From assembly GCA_963701015.1 (NCBI GenBank), contig OY969556.1, positions 2,232,001-2,296,000 of the forward strand: a stretch of DNA of 64,000 bases. Reading direction: 5' to 3'. Shown piece by piece: positions 24,808 through 33,236 of the stretch. The stretch is from MFD09286-c1 sp963701015 (GTDB lineage: Bacteria > Bacteroidota > Bacteroidia > Bacteroidales > DTGW01). The position numbers and the translations under genes were made by a program. The notes below the pieces were generated by a model. That model searched no databases and was not told where the DNA came from. It saw only the letters and a program-made list of their open reading frames with translations. Positions within the stretch are counted from its first letter, which is position 1. Every line of letters starts with the position of its first letter.

Positions 24808-27402
24808 ATGTTAGACACACCAACTAAAAAAAGAATTGACGATTGCCGTGATATATTGGTAGGTAAATTGCCCGACCCAAAAGCACAGATAGAACAAATT
24901 ACAATTGCTTTAATTTATAAGTTCATGGACGACATGGACAAGGAAGCCATTGAACTGGGTGGAAAAGCCAAATTCTTTTCAGGCAACTTTAAAAAGTACA
25001 GTTGGGATGCCTTATTTGACACCAAAGTTACAGCAATTGAAATGCTGGGTTTATATTCCGAAGCCATTACGAGCATGGATAAAAACCCGAACATTCCGCA
25101 ACTGTTTCGCGATATTTTTAAGAATGCCTTTTTACCCTATCGCGACCCCGAAACATTAAAATTGTTTCTGAAAACCATAGGTGAATTTGAATATACCCAT
25201 AGCGAAAAACTGGGCGATGCTTTTGAATATCTGCTTTCGGTGATGGGTTCACAAGGCGATGCCGGACAATTCAGAACACCCAGGCATATTATTGATTTTT
25301 TGGTAGCTGTAGTTGACCCGGGCAAAACAGATACAATACTCGACCCCGCTTGTGGAACAGCAGGTTTCTTGATTTCGGCCTTTAAGCACATTGTTAGTCA
25401 GGCTGAGCGGAGTCGAAGCCTAACGCCCGATGACAGAAAACGAATAATTCAAAACTTTACAGGTTACGACATTTCGCCCGATATGGTACGCTTGAGTTTG
25501 GTAAACCTATATTTGCATGGTTTTTCCGACCCTCACATTTTGGAATACGACACCTTGAGCAGCGAAGACCGCTGGAACGAAAGCTTTGATGTAATATTGG
25601 CCAATCCGCCTTTTATGAGCCCGAAAGGTGGTATTCGGCCACACAAGAAATTTTCAATAAGAAGCAACCGCAGCGAAGTGCTGTTTGTCGATTATATAGC
25701 CGAACATCTTAACCCAAAAGGCCGTGCAGGGATTATTGTTCCCGAAGGTGTAATATTCCAGAGCGGAACGGCATATAAGGACTTGCGCAAAATGTTGGTC
25801 GAGAATTATCTCTATGCTGTGGTGAGTTTGCCCGCAGGTATTTTCAACCCATATAGCGGTGTAAAAACATCCATTCTGTTAATGGATAAACAAATTGCGA
25901 AAACCTGTAACGAAATATTATTTGTAAAAATTGACAACGACGGATTTAACTTAGGCGCACAGCGCAATGCTGTAAAAGGCGGACAATTGGACGATGCCAT
26001 TGAAATCATCCGCCAATTCACAGCATCCATTAATGGCGGTGACGATAATAATGATGGTGGCAATGACCATGGGAATCATGATCATGATGAAAATAATGAC
26101 GACCGTCGTAGAGACGTGATGCATCACGTCTCTACAAAATCACCACACGACGAAAATACACCATTTATCGCCCACGCCGTTCCCAAATCCGAAATTGCTA
26201 TAAATGGGGATTATAATTTTAGCGGTGAAAGGTATAAAAGCAATTTGCTTTCTGATTCTAATTATGATATGGTTCCACTTTCAAATGAAGCAATTTTCAA
26301 AGTTGTTTCTGGTGGCACTCCAAGTTCAGAAATTGAGGAATATTGGAATGGAGAATTAAATTGGGCAACTTTAGTCGATTTACCTGCTTCTGATTTAATA
26401 TCAGTTATAAATTCAACAGTTCGAAAGATTACTGAAGCTGGATTGAAAAACTCATCTGCTAAAATATTACCAATAAATTCAATTTTAGTTTCAACTCAAG
26501 CAACGATTGGAAGAATAGCGATAAATAAAGTTGAATGTTGTACAAATCAAGGCTTCAAGAACATAATTATTAATGATTGTTCAAAAGCCAATACTTTGTT
26601 TGTTGCATTAATGATGACCAAGTTAATTGATAAAATGAATTCAATGGCTACTGGAGGTACATTCAAAGAATTATCTACATCAAGTTTTAGAACGCTAGAA
26701 ATCCCCCTTCCCCCTTTATCCGTCCAGGAAGAAATAGTAACCGAAATAGAAGCCTATCAAAAAATAATTGATGGGGCAAAAATGGTTGTAGAAAACTACA
26801 AACCTAACATTGATATTGACCCGGATTGGGAAATGGTGGAGTTGGGAGATGTATGTAAAAAAATTACAGATGGTTCACATTTTTCTCCAGAAACAACCGA
26901 TGTTGGTTATCCCTATGTTACCGTTAAAGATTTGACAGATGGTATTATTGATTTTGAAAATTGCAAAAAAATTAACAAGAAACATTATTTAGTTTTGTTA
27001 AAAAGTGGATGCAAGCCAAATGTTAATGATATTCTCTTTTCTAAGGATGGAACAGTTGGTAAAACTGCTTTAATAACATATGAAAAGGAGTTTGTTGTAT
27101 TATCATCTTTGGCAATTATTACACCTGAAATAAAAAAGGCGATTCCTAATTATTTATATCACATAATGTCAACTGATTTTTTTATAAATAAAGCAATCGA
27201 TAATAAAACTGGAGTTGCAATAAAAAGGATAGTGCTTAAAACACTTAAAACGATTCAAATTCCTCTTCCATCTTTCGAAATCCAACGCCAAATCGTTTTC
27301 CAAATCGAGAAAGAACATGAATTGGTAAATGCCAACAAGCAACTAATTGAAATATTTGAGCAAAAAATAAAGGATAGAATTGCTAAAGTTTGGGGTGAAT
27401 AA
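24808..27402 (+). CDS. fused type I methylase and specificity subunit (HsdM-HsdS)
   Basis: One 864-residue frame joins two proteins that are usually separate. Residues 1-430 are HsdM, an N6-adenine methylase: helical N-terminus, 'DAGQFRTPRHIIDF', SAM motif 'ILDPACGTAGF' (near 177) and catalytic NPPF (265-268). Residues about 480-864 are HsdS: two target-recognition domains, each ending in a conserved 'IPLPP/IPLPSFEIQRQIV' plus helix. The linker (about 410-460) is rich in Asp, Asn, His and contains a REP palindrome read as RRRDVMHHVST. Another repeat at 25393-25424 adds 'SQAERSRSLT' to the methylase. With HsdR it should modify and restrict a two-part asymmetric site. The target cannot be predicted. 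Confidence 0.9.
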   Translation: MLDTPTKKRIDDCRDILVGKLPDPKAQIEQITIALIYKFMDDMDKEAIELGGKAKFFSGNFKKYSWDALFDTKVTAIEMLGLYSEAITSMDKNPNIPQLFRDIFKNAFLPYRDPETLKLFLKTIGEFEYTHSEKLGDAFEYLLSVMGSQGDAGQFRTPRHIIDFLVAVVDPGKTDTILDPACGTAGFLISAFKHIVSQAERSRSLTPDDRKRIIQNFTGYDISPDMVRLSLVNLYLHGFSDPHILEYDTLSSEDRWNESFDVILANPPFMSPKGGIRPHKKFSIRSNRSEVLFVDYIAEHLNPKGRAGIIVPEGVIFQSGTAYKDLRKMLVENYLYAVVSLPAGIFNPYSGVKTSILLMDKQIAKTCNEILFVKIDNDGFNLGAQRNAVKGGQLDDAIEIIRQFTASINGGDDNNDGGNDHGNHDHDENNDDRRRDVMHHVSTKSPHDENTPFIAHAVPKSEIAINGDYNFSGERYKSNLLSDSNYDMVPLSNEAIFKVVSGGTPSSEIEEYWNGELNWATLVDLPASDLISVINSTVRKITEAGLKNSSAKILPINSILVSTQATIGRIAINKVECCTNQGFKNIIINDCSKANTLFVALMMTKLIDKMNSMATGGTFKELSTSSFRTLEIPLPPLSVQEEIVTEIEAYQKIIDGAKMVVENYKPNIDIDPDWEMVELGDVCKKITDGSHFSPETTDVGYPYVTVKDLTDGIIDFENCKKINKKHYLVLLKSGCKPNVNDILFSKDGTVGKTALITYEKEFVVLSSLAIITPEIKKAIPNYLYHIMSTDFFINKAIDNKTGVAIKRIVLKTLKTIQIPLPSFEIQRQIVFQIEKEHELVNANKQLIEIFEQKIKDRIAKVWGE
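25393..25424. repeat. in-frame palindromic repeat in the HsdM domain (TTCGACTCCGCTCAG type)
   Basis: The 5' arm GTTAG(TCA)GGCT pairs with AGCCTAAC at the 3' end, with a 3-nt bulge. The centre reads GAGCGGAGTCGA. The complement CTTCGACTCCGCTCAG is of a type that occurs as a dispersed repeat in many bacterial genomes, from memory. It encodes about residues 196-206 of HsdM. Confidence 0.65.
26108..26135. repeat. in-frame 28-bp REP-like palindrome in the HsdM-HsdS linker
   Basis: Bases 26108-26135 are a perfect 28-bp palindrome that starts GTAGAGACGTGATG and is followed by its complement. It carries the GTAG start seen in REPs and is read as RRDVMHHVST (residues 434-443). It follows a run of Asp/Asn/His codons. 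Confidence 0.85.
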
Positions 27403-27413
27403 TTGCCCCCGCT

Positions 27414-27436
27414 GGCGCGGACATATTGTCCGTGCC
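27414..27436. repeat. palindrome after hsdMS (third family)
   Basis: GGCGCGGACA (27414-27423) pairs with TGTCCGTGCC (27427-27436), nine Watson-Crick pairs and one G-U, around TAT. It lies 11 bp after the hsdMS stop codon. Confidence 0.6.
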
Positions 27437-27456
27437 TCCATATACTAAAAACAAAA

Positions 27457-27478
27457 AAAACCGCTTTCGCAGGGTTTT
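27457..27478 (+). terminator. probable terminator of the restriction operon
   Basis: AAAACC (27457-27462) pairs with GGTTTT (27473-27478) and an inner GC/GC adds two pairs; the A-run before it and TTTT in the stem are as in many bidirectional terminators. It lies 55 bp after hsdMS. Confidence 0.45.
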
Positions 27479-27600
27479 GGACATTTCCACTTGACACATT
27501 CACCTTTTCGAATAGTAAATAATCATTTACACACTTTTTTGGACACTCTTAAATCTGTCAAGTTGTTAAATCTGTAGACATATTTTAGGACTAGACATCC
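27479..27600. other. short spacer before the heptamer array
   Basis: No gene. ACTTGACA (27489-27496) and TGTCAAGT (27556-27563) are exact complements 59 bases apart, and TTTTGGACA occurs twice nearby. These may be coincidence or ends of a small lost element. Confidence 0.3.
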
Positions 27601-27915
27601 GTCTTCCGCTTTCCATTTTCCGTCTTCCATTTTCCGTCTTCCATTTTCCGTCTTCCGCTTTCCGTTTTCCGTCTTCCGTTTTCCGCTTTCCGTTTTCCGT
27701 CTTCCGCTTTCCGTCTTCCGTCTTCCGCTTTCCGCTTTCCGTCTTCCGTTTTCCGTTTTCCGCTTTCCGTCTTCCGCTTTCCGTCTTCCGCTTTCCGTCT
27801 TCCGCTTTCCGTCTTCCGCTTTCCGTCTTCCGCTTTCCGTCTTCCGCTTTCCGTCTTCCGTCTTCCGTTTTCCGTTTTCCGTTTTCCGTTTTCCGCTTTC
27901 CGTTTTCCGTTTTCC
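27601..27915. repeat. 45-unit heptamer array adjoining dnaB
   Basis: The 315 bases divide into exactly 45 heptamers without an insertion or deletion. The units are GTCTTCC, GCTTTCC, GTTTTCC and ATTTTCC, that is RYYTTCC. The plus strand is almost all pyrimidine except for one purine per unit. The last unit ends 2 bp before the dnaB stop codon (27918-27920), so it forms the 3' untranslated region of dnaB. A 136-codon frame that crosses it on the minus strand with a 7-residue period is not taken to be a gene. Confidence 0.9.
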
Positions 27916-27917
27916 GA

Positions 27918-29447
27918 TTAGAAAGGTGATTCTTCCTCAAATGCTTTATTGGCACCAAAGCCCGAACTAGCGCCAAAATCGAAATCGCTTTCCTGGTTCA
28001 TTTTCGATTCTTTCATCACAACCGGCTTAATTTCCAAACTATCATCAAATGGAGCTAATTCGTCATAGTCAACAAATTTAGCAATAACATTGCGGAACCG
28101 TAGTTTAATATCATCAATTGCGCCATTACGGTGCTTTGCAACAATTATCTCAGCCATTCCAACAGTAGAATTACCTTCTTCATCTTCCAATATTCCATAT
28201 TTTTCAGGACGATGGATAAAACATACCAAGTCGGCATCCTGCTCAATGGCACCTGATTCACGAAGGTCCGAAAGTTGCGGACGTTTGTTACCAGTTCTCA
28301 TTTCTACCGAACGATTCAACTGCGAAAGCGCTATAACCGGTACATTTAATTCTTTGGCCAGACTTTTTAACGACCGTGAAATGATACTTACTTCCTGTTC
28401 GCGGTTTCCTTTTATATCAGGCGGACCGGTCATTAACTGCAAATAGTCTATAATAATTACTTCAACATTATGTTGTTTCGATAAACGCCTGCATTTTGCC
28501 CGAAGCTCAAATATAGAAATGGCAGGAGTATCATCAATAAATATCGGGGCATTTTCAAGCGGTTTAATTTTCGATTCCAATTGCGACCATTCATCATGAC
28601 TTAATTTTCCACTTCTGATTCTGTCGGCCTGGATTTCCGATTCACATGAAATTAAACGGTTTACCAATTGCAGTGATGACATTTCAAGCGAAAATATGGC
28701 AACCGAACGTTTATGGTCAACAGCCATATTGCGCGCCATTGATAACACAAAAGCTGTCTTACCCATAGATGGACGGGCTGCCACAATTATCAAATCCGAT
28801 TTTTGCCAACCCGATGTTATTCTATCTAGCTTTGTAAAACCTGAAGGAACGCCACTTAAACTGTCTTCTCTTTTTCCTGCTTCTTCAATTTGCTTAATAG
28901 CATCCGAAAGCAGAAGGTTTATTTTTATAATGTCCTTTTTAATATTGCCCTGTGCTATTTCAAAAAGTTGACCTTCGGAATAATCGAGTAAGTCGTTCAC
29001 ATCAATTGATTCGTCAAATGCCCTGGTTTGAATATCGGATGTAATGCGAATAAGTTCACGCTGAATATACTTCTGCTGTACAATACGTGCATGGAATTCA
29101 ATATTAGCGGCAGAAGCAACCCTATTGGTAAGTTGAGCAATGTAATATGGCCCACCAACTTCTTCGAGTTGCTTTTCCTTTTTTAATTGTTCGGTAACAG
29201 TGAGAATATCAATAGGTCGTTCGTTGGTTGAAAGATCAACAATGGCACGAAAAATTTTCTGATGGGCATCTTTATAAAAACTATCGGGCTTTACAATATC
29301 TAAAACTCCAATAACAGCATCCTTTTCAAGCATAATTGCACCTAAAACGGCCTCTTCCAAATCTAAAGCCTGCGGTGGCATTTTTCCTAAATCAAGTGCA
29401 AGCGCGTCTGCCTTACCAGTATTGTATTTCGATGTTGTTTTGGCCAT
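27918..29447 (-). CDS. dnaB: replicative DNA helicase DnaB
   Basis: DnaB is the hexameric 5'-3' helicase that unwinds DNA at the replication fork. The 509-residue protein has the N-terminal helical domain (about 25-125, 'PPQALDLEEAVLGAIMLEKDA' in part) and the RecA-like C-terminal domain. Walker A is 'AARPSMGKTAFVLSMA', followed by 'IFSLEMSSLQLVNRL', Walker B 'VEVIIIDYLQLM', and the arginine-containing 'ISRSLKSLAKELNVPVIALSQLNRSVEMR' region. An acidic, Gly/Phe-rich tail ends in EEESPF. The heptamer array begins 2 bp beyond its stop. A TATTTTTG box at 29464-29471 is a likely -7 element. Confidence 0.97.
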   Translation of the reverse strand: MAKTTSKYNTGKADALALDLGKMPPQALDLEEAVLGAIMLEKDAVIGVLDIVKPDSFYKDAHQKIFRAIVDLSTNERPIDILTVTEQLKKEKQLEEVGGPYYIAQLTNRVASAANIEFHARIVQQKYIQRELIRITSDIQTRAFDESIDVNDLLDYSEGQLFEIAQGNIKKDIIKINLLLSDAIKQIEEAGKREDSLSGVPSGFTKLDRITSGWQKSDLIIVAARPSMGKTAFVLSMARNMAVDHKRSVAIFSLEMSSLQLVNRLISCESEIQADRIRSGKLSHDEWSQLESKIKPLENAPIFIDDTPAISIFELRAKCRRLSKQHNVEVIIIDYLQLMTGPPDIKGNREQEVSIISRSLKSLAKELNVPVIALSQLNRSVEMRTGNKRPQLSDLRESGAIEQDADLVCFIHRPEKYGILEDEEGNSTVGMAEIIVAKHRNGAIDDIKLRFRNVIAKFVDYDELAPFDDSLEIKPVVMKESKMNQESDFDFGASSGFGANKAFEEESPF

Positions 29448-29463
29448 ATTTGGTGAATTTAAG

Positions 29464-29471
29464 CAAAAATA
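29464..29471 (-). promoter_or_regulatory. candidate -7 box for dnaB
   Basis: TATTTTTG on the minus strand fits TAnnTTTG. It is 16 bp before the dnaB ATG. A TTG lies about 23 bases upstream, slightly far for the -33 element. Confidence 0.4.
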
Positions 29472-29523
29472 GAAAAAACAATTTCGCTTTCAGTCAATCT
29501 TGAGAAAACAATTTATTAACATT

Positions 29524-29637
29524 TTGGACGGAGAACGGAAAAACGGAGAACGGAGAAAAGAAAAACGAATGCATGGTTAAAGAATTCAACATTCCAGTCC
29601 TCCGGTTACCATTTTCCCTTTCCCCGATTTCCTTCTA
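29524..29637. repeat. two decayed heptamer tracts upstream of ispE
   Basis: Bases 29524-29562 contain repeated GGAGAAC and related units, the complement of TTCTCCG, in opposite orientation to the main array. Bases 29600-29637 carry GTCCTCC, GGTTACC, ATTTTCC, CTTTCCC in the same phase-7 style. Both are non-coding. Confidence 0.45.
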
Positions 29638-29674
29638 AAAAGATTTACTATTTTTACGCATAACTTTTCATGCT

Positions 29675-30493
29675 ATGGTTACCTTTCCAAATGCTAAAAT
29701 AAATTTGGGCCTAAATATTCTTAATAAAAGAACCGATGGTTTTCATAACATCGAGACTCTTTTTTACCCAGTCCAACTTTGCGATATTCTTGAAATTATT
29801 GAGAAGCCCAAAAGTATTGACTTGCCATATTTCACCAATTCGGGCCTTTGTATTGACGCACCAATCGAAAATAACTTATGTGTAAAAGCTTTTGATTTAT
29901 TGAAAACCGATTTTAATTTGCCTCCAATAGCAATGCATTTGCATAAAATTATTCCATTTGGCGCAGGACTTGGAGGCGGTTCTGCCGATGCTGCATTTAC
30001 AATTACCTTGTTGAATAAACTATTCTCACTAAATCTTAAGAAATCAGTAATGCTTAATTATGCTGAAAAATTAGGCAGCGATTGTGCTTTTTTTATTGAA
30101 AATAAACCTGCATTGGGAACAGGCAAGGGTGAAATTCTAGAACCTGTTTCGATAGACCTTTCGGCTTATTATATTTATCTGGTTAAACTTGATATTCACA
30201 TTTCCACTGCCGAAGCATACAGCGGAATTAGTCCTAATTTACCAAAGAAAAGAATCCTGGAAATTATAAATTTGCCGGTTGAAGCCTGGAAGGATTTATT
30301 AATCAACGATTTTGAAAATCATCTTTTTGAAAAGCATAAATTGTTGGGCAAGATTAAAGAATTATTATATCAATCGGGTGCGGTTTATGCTGCCATGTCG
30401 GGCAGTGGTTCAACAATATTTGGACTTTTCAAAAACGAACCTGTCAATGACCAATATTTCATAGATTACTTTACCTGGATTGGAAAACTTTAG
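29675..30493 (+). CDS. ispE: 4-diphosphocytidyl-2-C-methyl-D-erythritol kinase
   Basis: IspE phosphorylates CDP-methylerythritol with ATP, the fourth step of the MEP route to isoprenoids. The 272-residue protein is a GHMP kinase: N-terminal 'PNAKINLGLNILNKRTDGFHNIETLF' region (Lys and His for the substrate), the glycine-rich ATP loop 'IPFGAGLGGGSADAA', 'LGSDCAFFIENKPALGTGKGE', and 'AAMSGSGSTIFGLF' near the C-terminus. The length is normal. It is transcribed away from dnaB. No partner gene of the pathway is nearby. Confidence 0.95.
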   Translation: MVTFPNAKINLGLNILNKRTDGFHNIETLFYPVQLCDILEIIEKPKSIDLPYFTNSGLCIDAPIENNLCVKAFDLLKTDFNLPPIAMHLHKIIPFGAGLGGGSADAAFTITLLNKLFSLNLKKSVMLNYAEKLGSDCAFFIENKPALGTGKGEILEPVSIDLSAYYIYLVKLDIHISTAEAYSGISPNLPKKRILEIINLPVEAWKDLLINDFENHLFEKHKLLGKIKELLYQSGAVYAAMSGSGSTIFGLFKNEPVNDQYFIDYFTWIGKL

Positions 30494-30619
30494 TTATATA
30501 TTGTAAGTTGCACATAATCCAATAATTTGCAAGTTGAGTTTCTAGAATTATTAAAAAGTGCTTTTCTTTTAATTTGGCATGATATTCGATAGTGTTTTTC
30601 AAATGAACTACTTTTATTT

Positions 30620-31243
30620 ATGAGAAATTTTATATTTTTTGTTTTATTGTCAATTGGGTTTAATGTATTTGGACAAAATGATTCAATAGAAAATTCTGAA
30701 CTTTTTAAATTAAAACATGTATTAAATGATGGTGATTTTCTTGAAACTTATAAAGCATGGTTTGAAACAATTAAAACAGTTGGACAATACCCAAATTTGC
30801 CGATTGATATAGATAAAAAAGTTCATTTTAGTTTTGTAAATAATTTTAAAGGGGAAAATAAAGAGCAACTTTTTCATAGAACCTTAGAGTGGATATATCT
30901 TAGGTACGGAATAATTCCAAATAATATATATTCAGATAAGGAATCTGGTAAAATAATCTTAAATAATAGCATAAATGTTGATACAGATTATTACTGTAAT
31001 TACACAGCAATAATTTCAATGAAAGACGAAAAATTAATGTTTGAGTTCACAAATATTGCTTATGATCACAATTCAGATAATACTTGGATTAACATTGAAA
31101 ATTTAGTCCCAATTGTTCGAAAATCTCGACAATTCTGGAAACCAGATTTGGTTTTTCTAAAAAAAGTAAATGATCGAATTAATTCTGAAATGGAAAGTCT
31201 AGTAAATTATATCAATAATTACGATTTAAATTATAATTTCTAA
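30620..31243 (+). CDS. secreted protein with DUF4468-like domain
   Basis: The 207-residue protein has a signal peptide (MRNFIFFVLLSIGFNVFGQ) and, in about residues 65-160, an alpha/beta region with 'NFKGENKEQLFHRTLEWI', 'SGKIILNNSINVD' and 'ISMKDEKLMFEFTNIAYD'. This order (helix, then strands ending in a F-x-F-T/x-I pattern) is that of DUF4468, a TBP-like fold domain found in many Bacteroidetes secreted proteins. Its role is unknown. It is strongly AT-rich (many ATT, AAT and TTT codons), more so than ispE beside it. Confidence 0.65.
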   Translation: MRNFIFFVLLSIGFNVFGQNDSIENSELFKLKHVLNDGDFLETYKAWFETIKTVGQYPNLPIDIDKKVHFSFVNNFKGENKEQLFHRTLEWIYLRYGIIPNNIYSDKESGKIILNNSINVDTDYYCNYTAIISMKDEKLMFEFTNIAYDHNSDNTWINIENLVPIVRKSRQFWKPDLVFLKKVNDRINSEMESLVNYINNYDLNYNF

Positions 31244-31313
31244 AAAAAAGTATTATAATTTTTCTTTCACAGAAATGAGCATTGATATATTCTTGTTATT
31301 GACCCTAGTACAT

Positions 31314-31350
31314 TAGTCATTGGTAATTGGTAATTTGTCATTGGTAATTG
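31314..31350. repeat. short TTGGTAATT repeats after argS
   Basis: CATTGGTAATTGGTAATTTG and a further CATTGGTAATTG are arranged in tandem just beyond the argS stop codon (argS is on the minus strand). This looks like a simple-sequence repeat of 8 to 15 bp. Confidence 0.55.
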
Positions 31351-31351
31351 T

Positions 31352-33148
31352 CTACATTCTTTCCGGCATTTCAATCCCTAATAAGCCAAAAGAAGTTTGC
31401 AAAATTTCAGCCACTTTTTTCGACAACAAAATTCGCATATTTCTAATGTCAATATTTTCTTCCTTCAGAATGGAATGATCATGGTAAAACTGGTTAAATT
31501 CCTTGGCAAGTTCATATGTGAAGTTGGCAATAATTGCTGGACTCATCTCCTCTCCCGCTTCTTTCACTATTCCGGGAAAATCGTAAATATATTTAACCAG
31601 TTCACATTCTTTGGAACCAAGACTGGATTTTGAAACATTTATATTTTCAATTTTAATGCCTAATTCTTGTGCTTTACGTAAAACCGAGCGTATCCTGGCA
31701 TAAGTATATTGAATAAACGGACCGGTATTGCCGTTAAAATCAATCGATTCTTTTGGATCGAAAACCATATTTTTCTTAGGATCTACTTTTAAAATAAAAT
31801 ATTTTAAAGCGCCTAAACCTATTATTTGAATAATTTTTTCTTTTTCAACTTCAGTCAAACCATCTAACTTACCTAATTCTTCCGCCATTTGTCTTGCCGT
31901 TCGGAACATTTCTTCCAAAAGGTCATCAGCATCAACAACTGTTCCTTCGCGCGATTTCATCTTGCCTTCAGGCAGTTCAACCATTCCGTACGAAAGATGT
32001 TCTATTTTTTGTGCCCAATCAAAGCCCAGCTTTTTTAAAACTAAGGTCAATGCCTGGAAATGATAGTTTTGCTCATTGCCAACCACATAAACCAGTTTCT
32101 CGATTGGATATTCGGTAAATCGTTGATGTGCGGTGCCAACATCCTGGGTCATATAAACCGATGTACCATCGGCACGTAATAATACTTTATGATCAAGTCC
32201 TTCATTAGTTAAGTCGGCCCAAATAGATCCATCGGGCTTTTGATATAATGCCCCATTTTTTAAACCGTCCAGAACAATTGATTTTCCAAGCAGGTAGGTT
32301 TGCGATTCGTAATAAATCCGGTCGAAATCGACACCTAAATTTTTATAGGTCTCTTCAAATCCTTTGTAAACCCAGCCATTCATCATTGCCCAAACTGAAA
32401 CAACATGTTCATCACCGGCTTCCCATTTGCGCAACATTTCCTGGGCTTCCTGAATTATCGGGGCTTCTTTTTTAGCAATTTCTTCGGTTTTGCCTTTAGC
32501 CATTAATTCAGCAATTTGAATTTTGTATTCTTTGTCAAACCTGACATAAAAATCACCAACCAAATGATCTCCTTTAATATTACCGGTTTCAGGATTTATG
32601 CCATTTCCCCACCTTTCCCATGCCAACATACTTTTACAAATATGAATTCCACGGTCATTTACAAGGTTTACTTTAATCACTTTGTGTCCGTTGGCTTTAA
32701 CAATATTGGCCACTGAATATCCTACAAGATTATTACGAATATGCCCTAAATGAAGTGGTTTATTGGTATTGGGAGATGAATATTCCACCATTATTGATTT
32801 TCCAGTTGAATTTACAGGCTTCGTCCCAAAATTATTTTCTTTCAATGATACGGATAAAATGTCTTCCCAAAATAAATAGCTGATTTCAAGGTTTAAAAAA
32901 CCTTTAATTACATTAAAATCGGTAACTATTTCAGAATTTGTTTTTAAATAAGCTCCAATTTCAGAAGCGGTAAGTTCTGGTGATTTTTTTGACGATTTTA
33001 ACAGTGGGAAAACTACCAGGGTAAAATCACCTGTAAAATCTTTTCTAGTTTTTTGAATTTGAATTAAACTATCTTGTATTTCCTGATTATAAAGGCTTTT
33101 AACCGCTAACTTAATATTTTCTGAAAGAATTATTTCTACCGAATTCAT
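31352..33148 (-). CDS. argS: arginyl-tRNA synthetase
   Basis: ArgS charges tRNA-Arg with arginine. The correct start is ATG 33146-33148 (MNSVEIILSENIKLAVKSLY), giving 598 residues, the usual length. A longer frame to 33328 would add 60 residues with no homology that overlap the divergent gene. The class I motifs are present: HIGH as 'LHLGHIRNNLVG', and 'GKMKSREGTVVDADDLL' as the KMSKS-like loop. The anticodon-binding DALR region includes 'NTGPFIQYTYARIRS'. The N-terminal Add-1 domain covers about residues 1-100. The annotation is sure. Confidence 0.96.
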   Translation of the reverse strand: MNSVEIILSENIKLAVKSLYNQEIQDSLIQIQKTRKDFTGDFTLVVFPLLKSSKKSPELTASEIGAYLKTNSEIVTDFNVIKGFLNLEISYLFWEDILSVSLKENNFGTKPVNSTGKSIMVEYSSPNTNKPLHLGHIRNNLVGYSVANIVKANGHKVIKVNLVNDRGIHICKSMLAWERWGNGINPETGNIKGDHLVGDFYVRFDKEYKIQIAELMAKGKTEEIAKKEAPIIQEAQEMLRKWEAGDEHVVSVWAMMNGWVYKGFEETYKNLGVDFDRIYYESQTYLLGKSIVLDGLKNGALYQKPDGSIWADLTNEGLDHKVLLRADGTSVYMTQDVGTAHQRFTEYPIEKLVYVVGNEQNYHFQALTLVLKKLGFDWAQKIEHLSYGMVELPEGKMKSREGTVVDADDLLEEMFRTARQMAEELGKLDGLTEVEKEKIIQIIGLGALKYFILKVDPKKNMVFDPKESIDFNGNTGPFIQYTYARIRSVLRKAQELGIKIENINVSKSSLGSKECELVKYIYDFPGIVKEAGEEMSPAIIANFTYELAKEFNQFYHDHSILKEENIDIRNMRILLSKKVAEILQTSFGLLGIEMPERM

Positions 33149-33236
33149 GAAAATTAATTTTTGAATGGGCAAAGATAATACAAGTGTTTCAACAATCAAG
33201 AACAAAGGAAATTGATAAATACAGTCAATTTTAGAA

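Noticed and set aside
27601..27915. possible CRISPR array
   Set aside because: Units are 7 bp, directly adjacent and without spacers, and no cas gene is present.
27566..27976. 136-codon minus-strand frame with repeats of RKTENGK/RKTEDGR
   Set aside because: It is the translation of the heptamer array; 21 bp give 7 residues, so a periodic peptide is expected. It overlaps the dnaB end and has no independent start signal.
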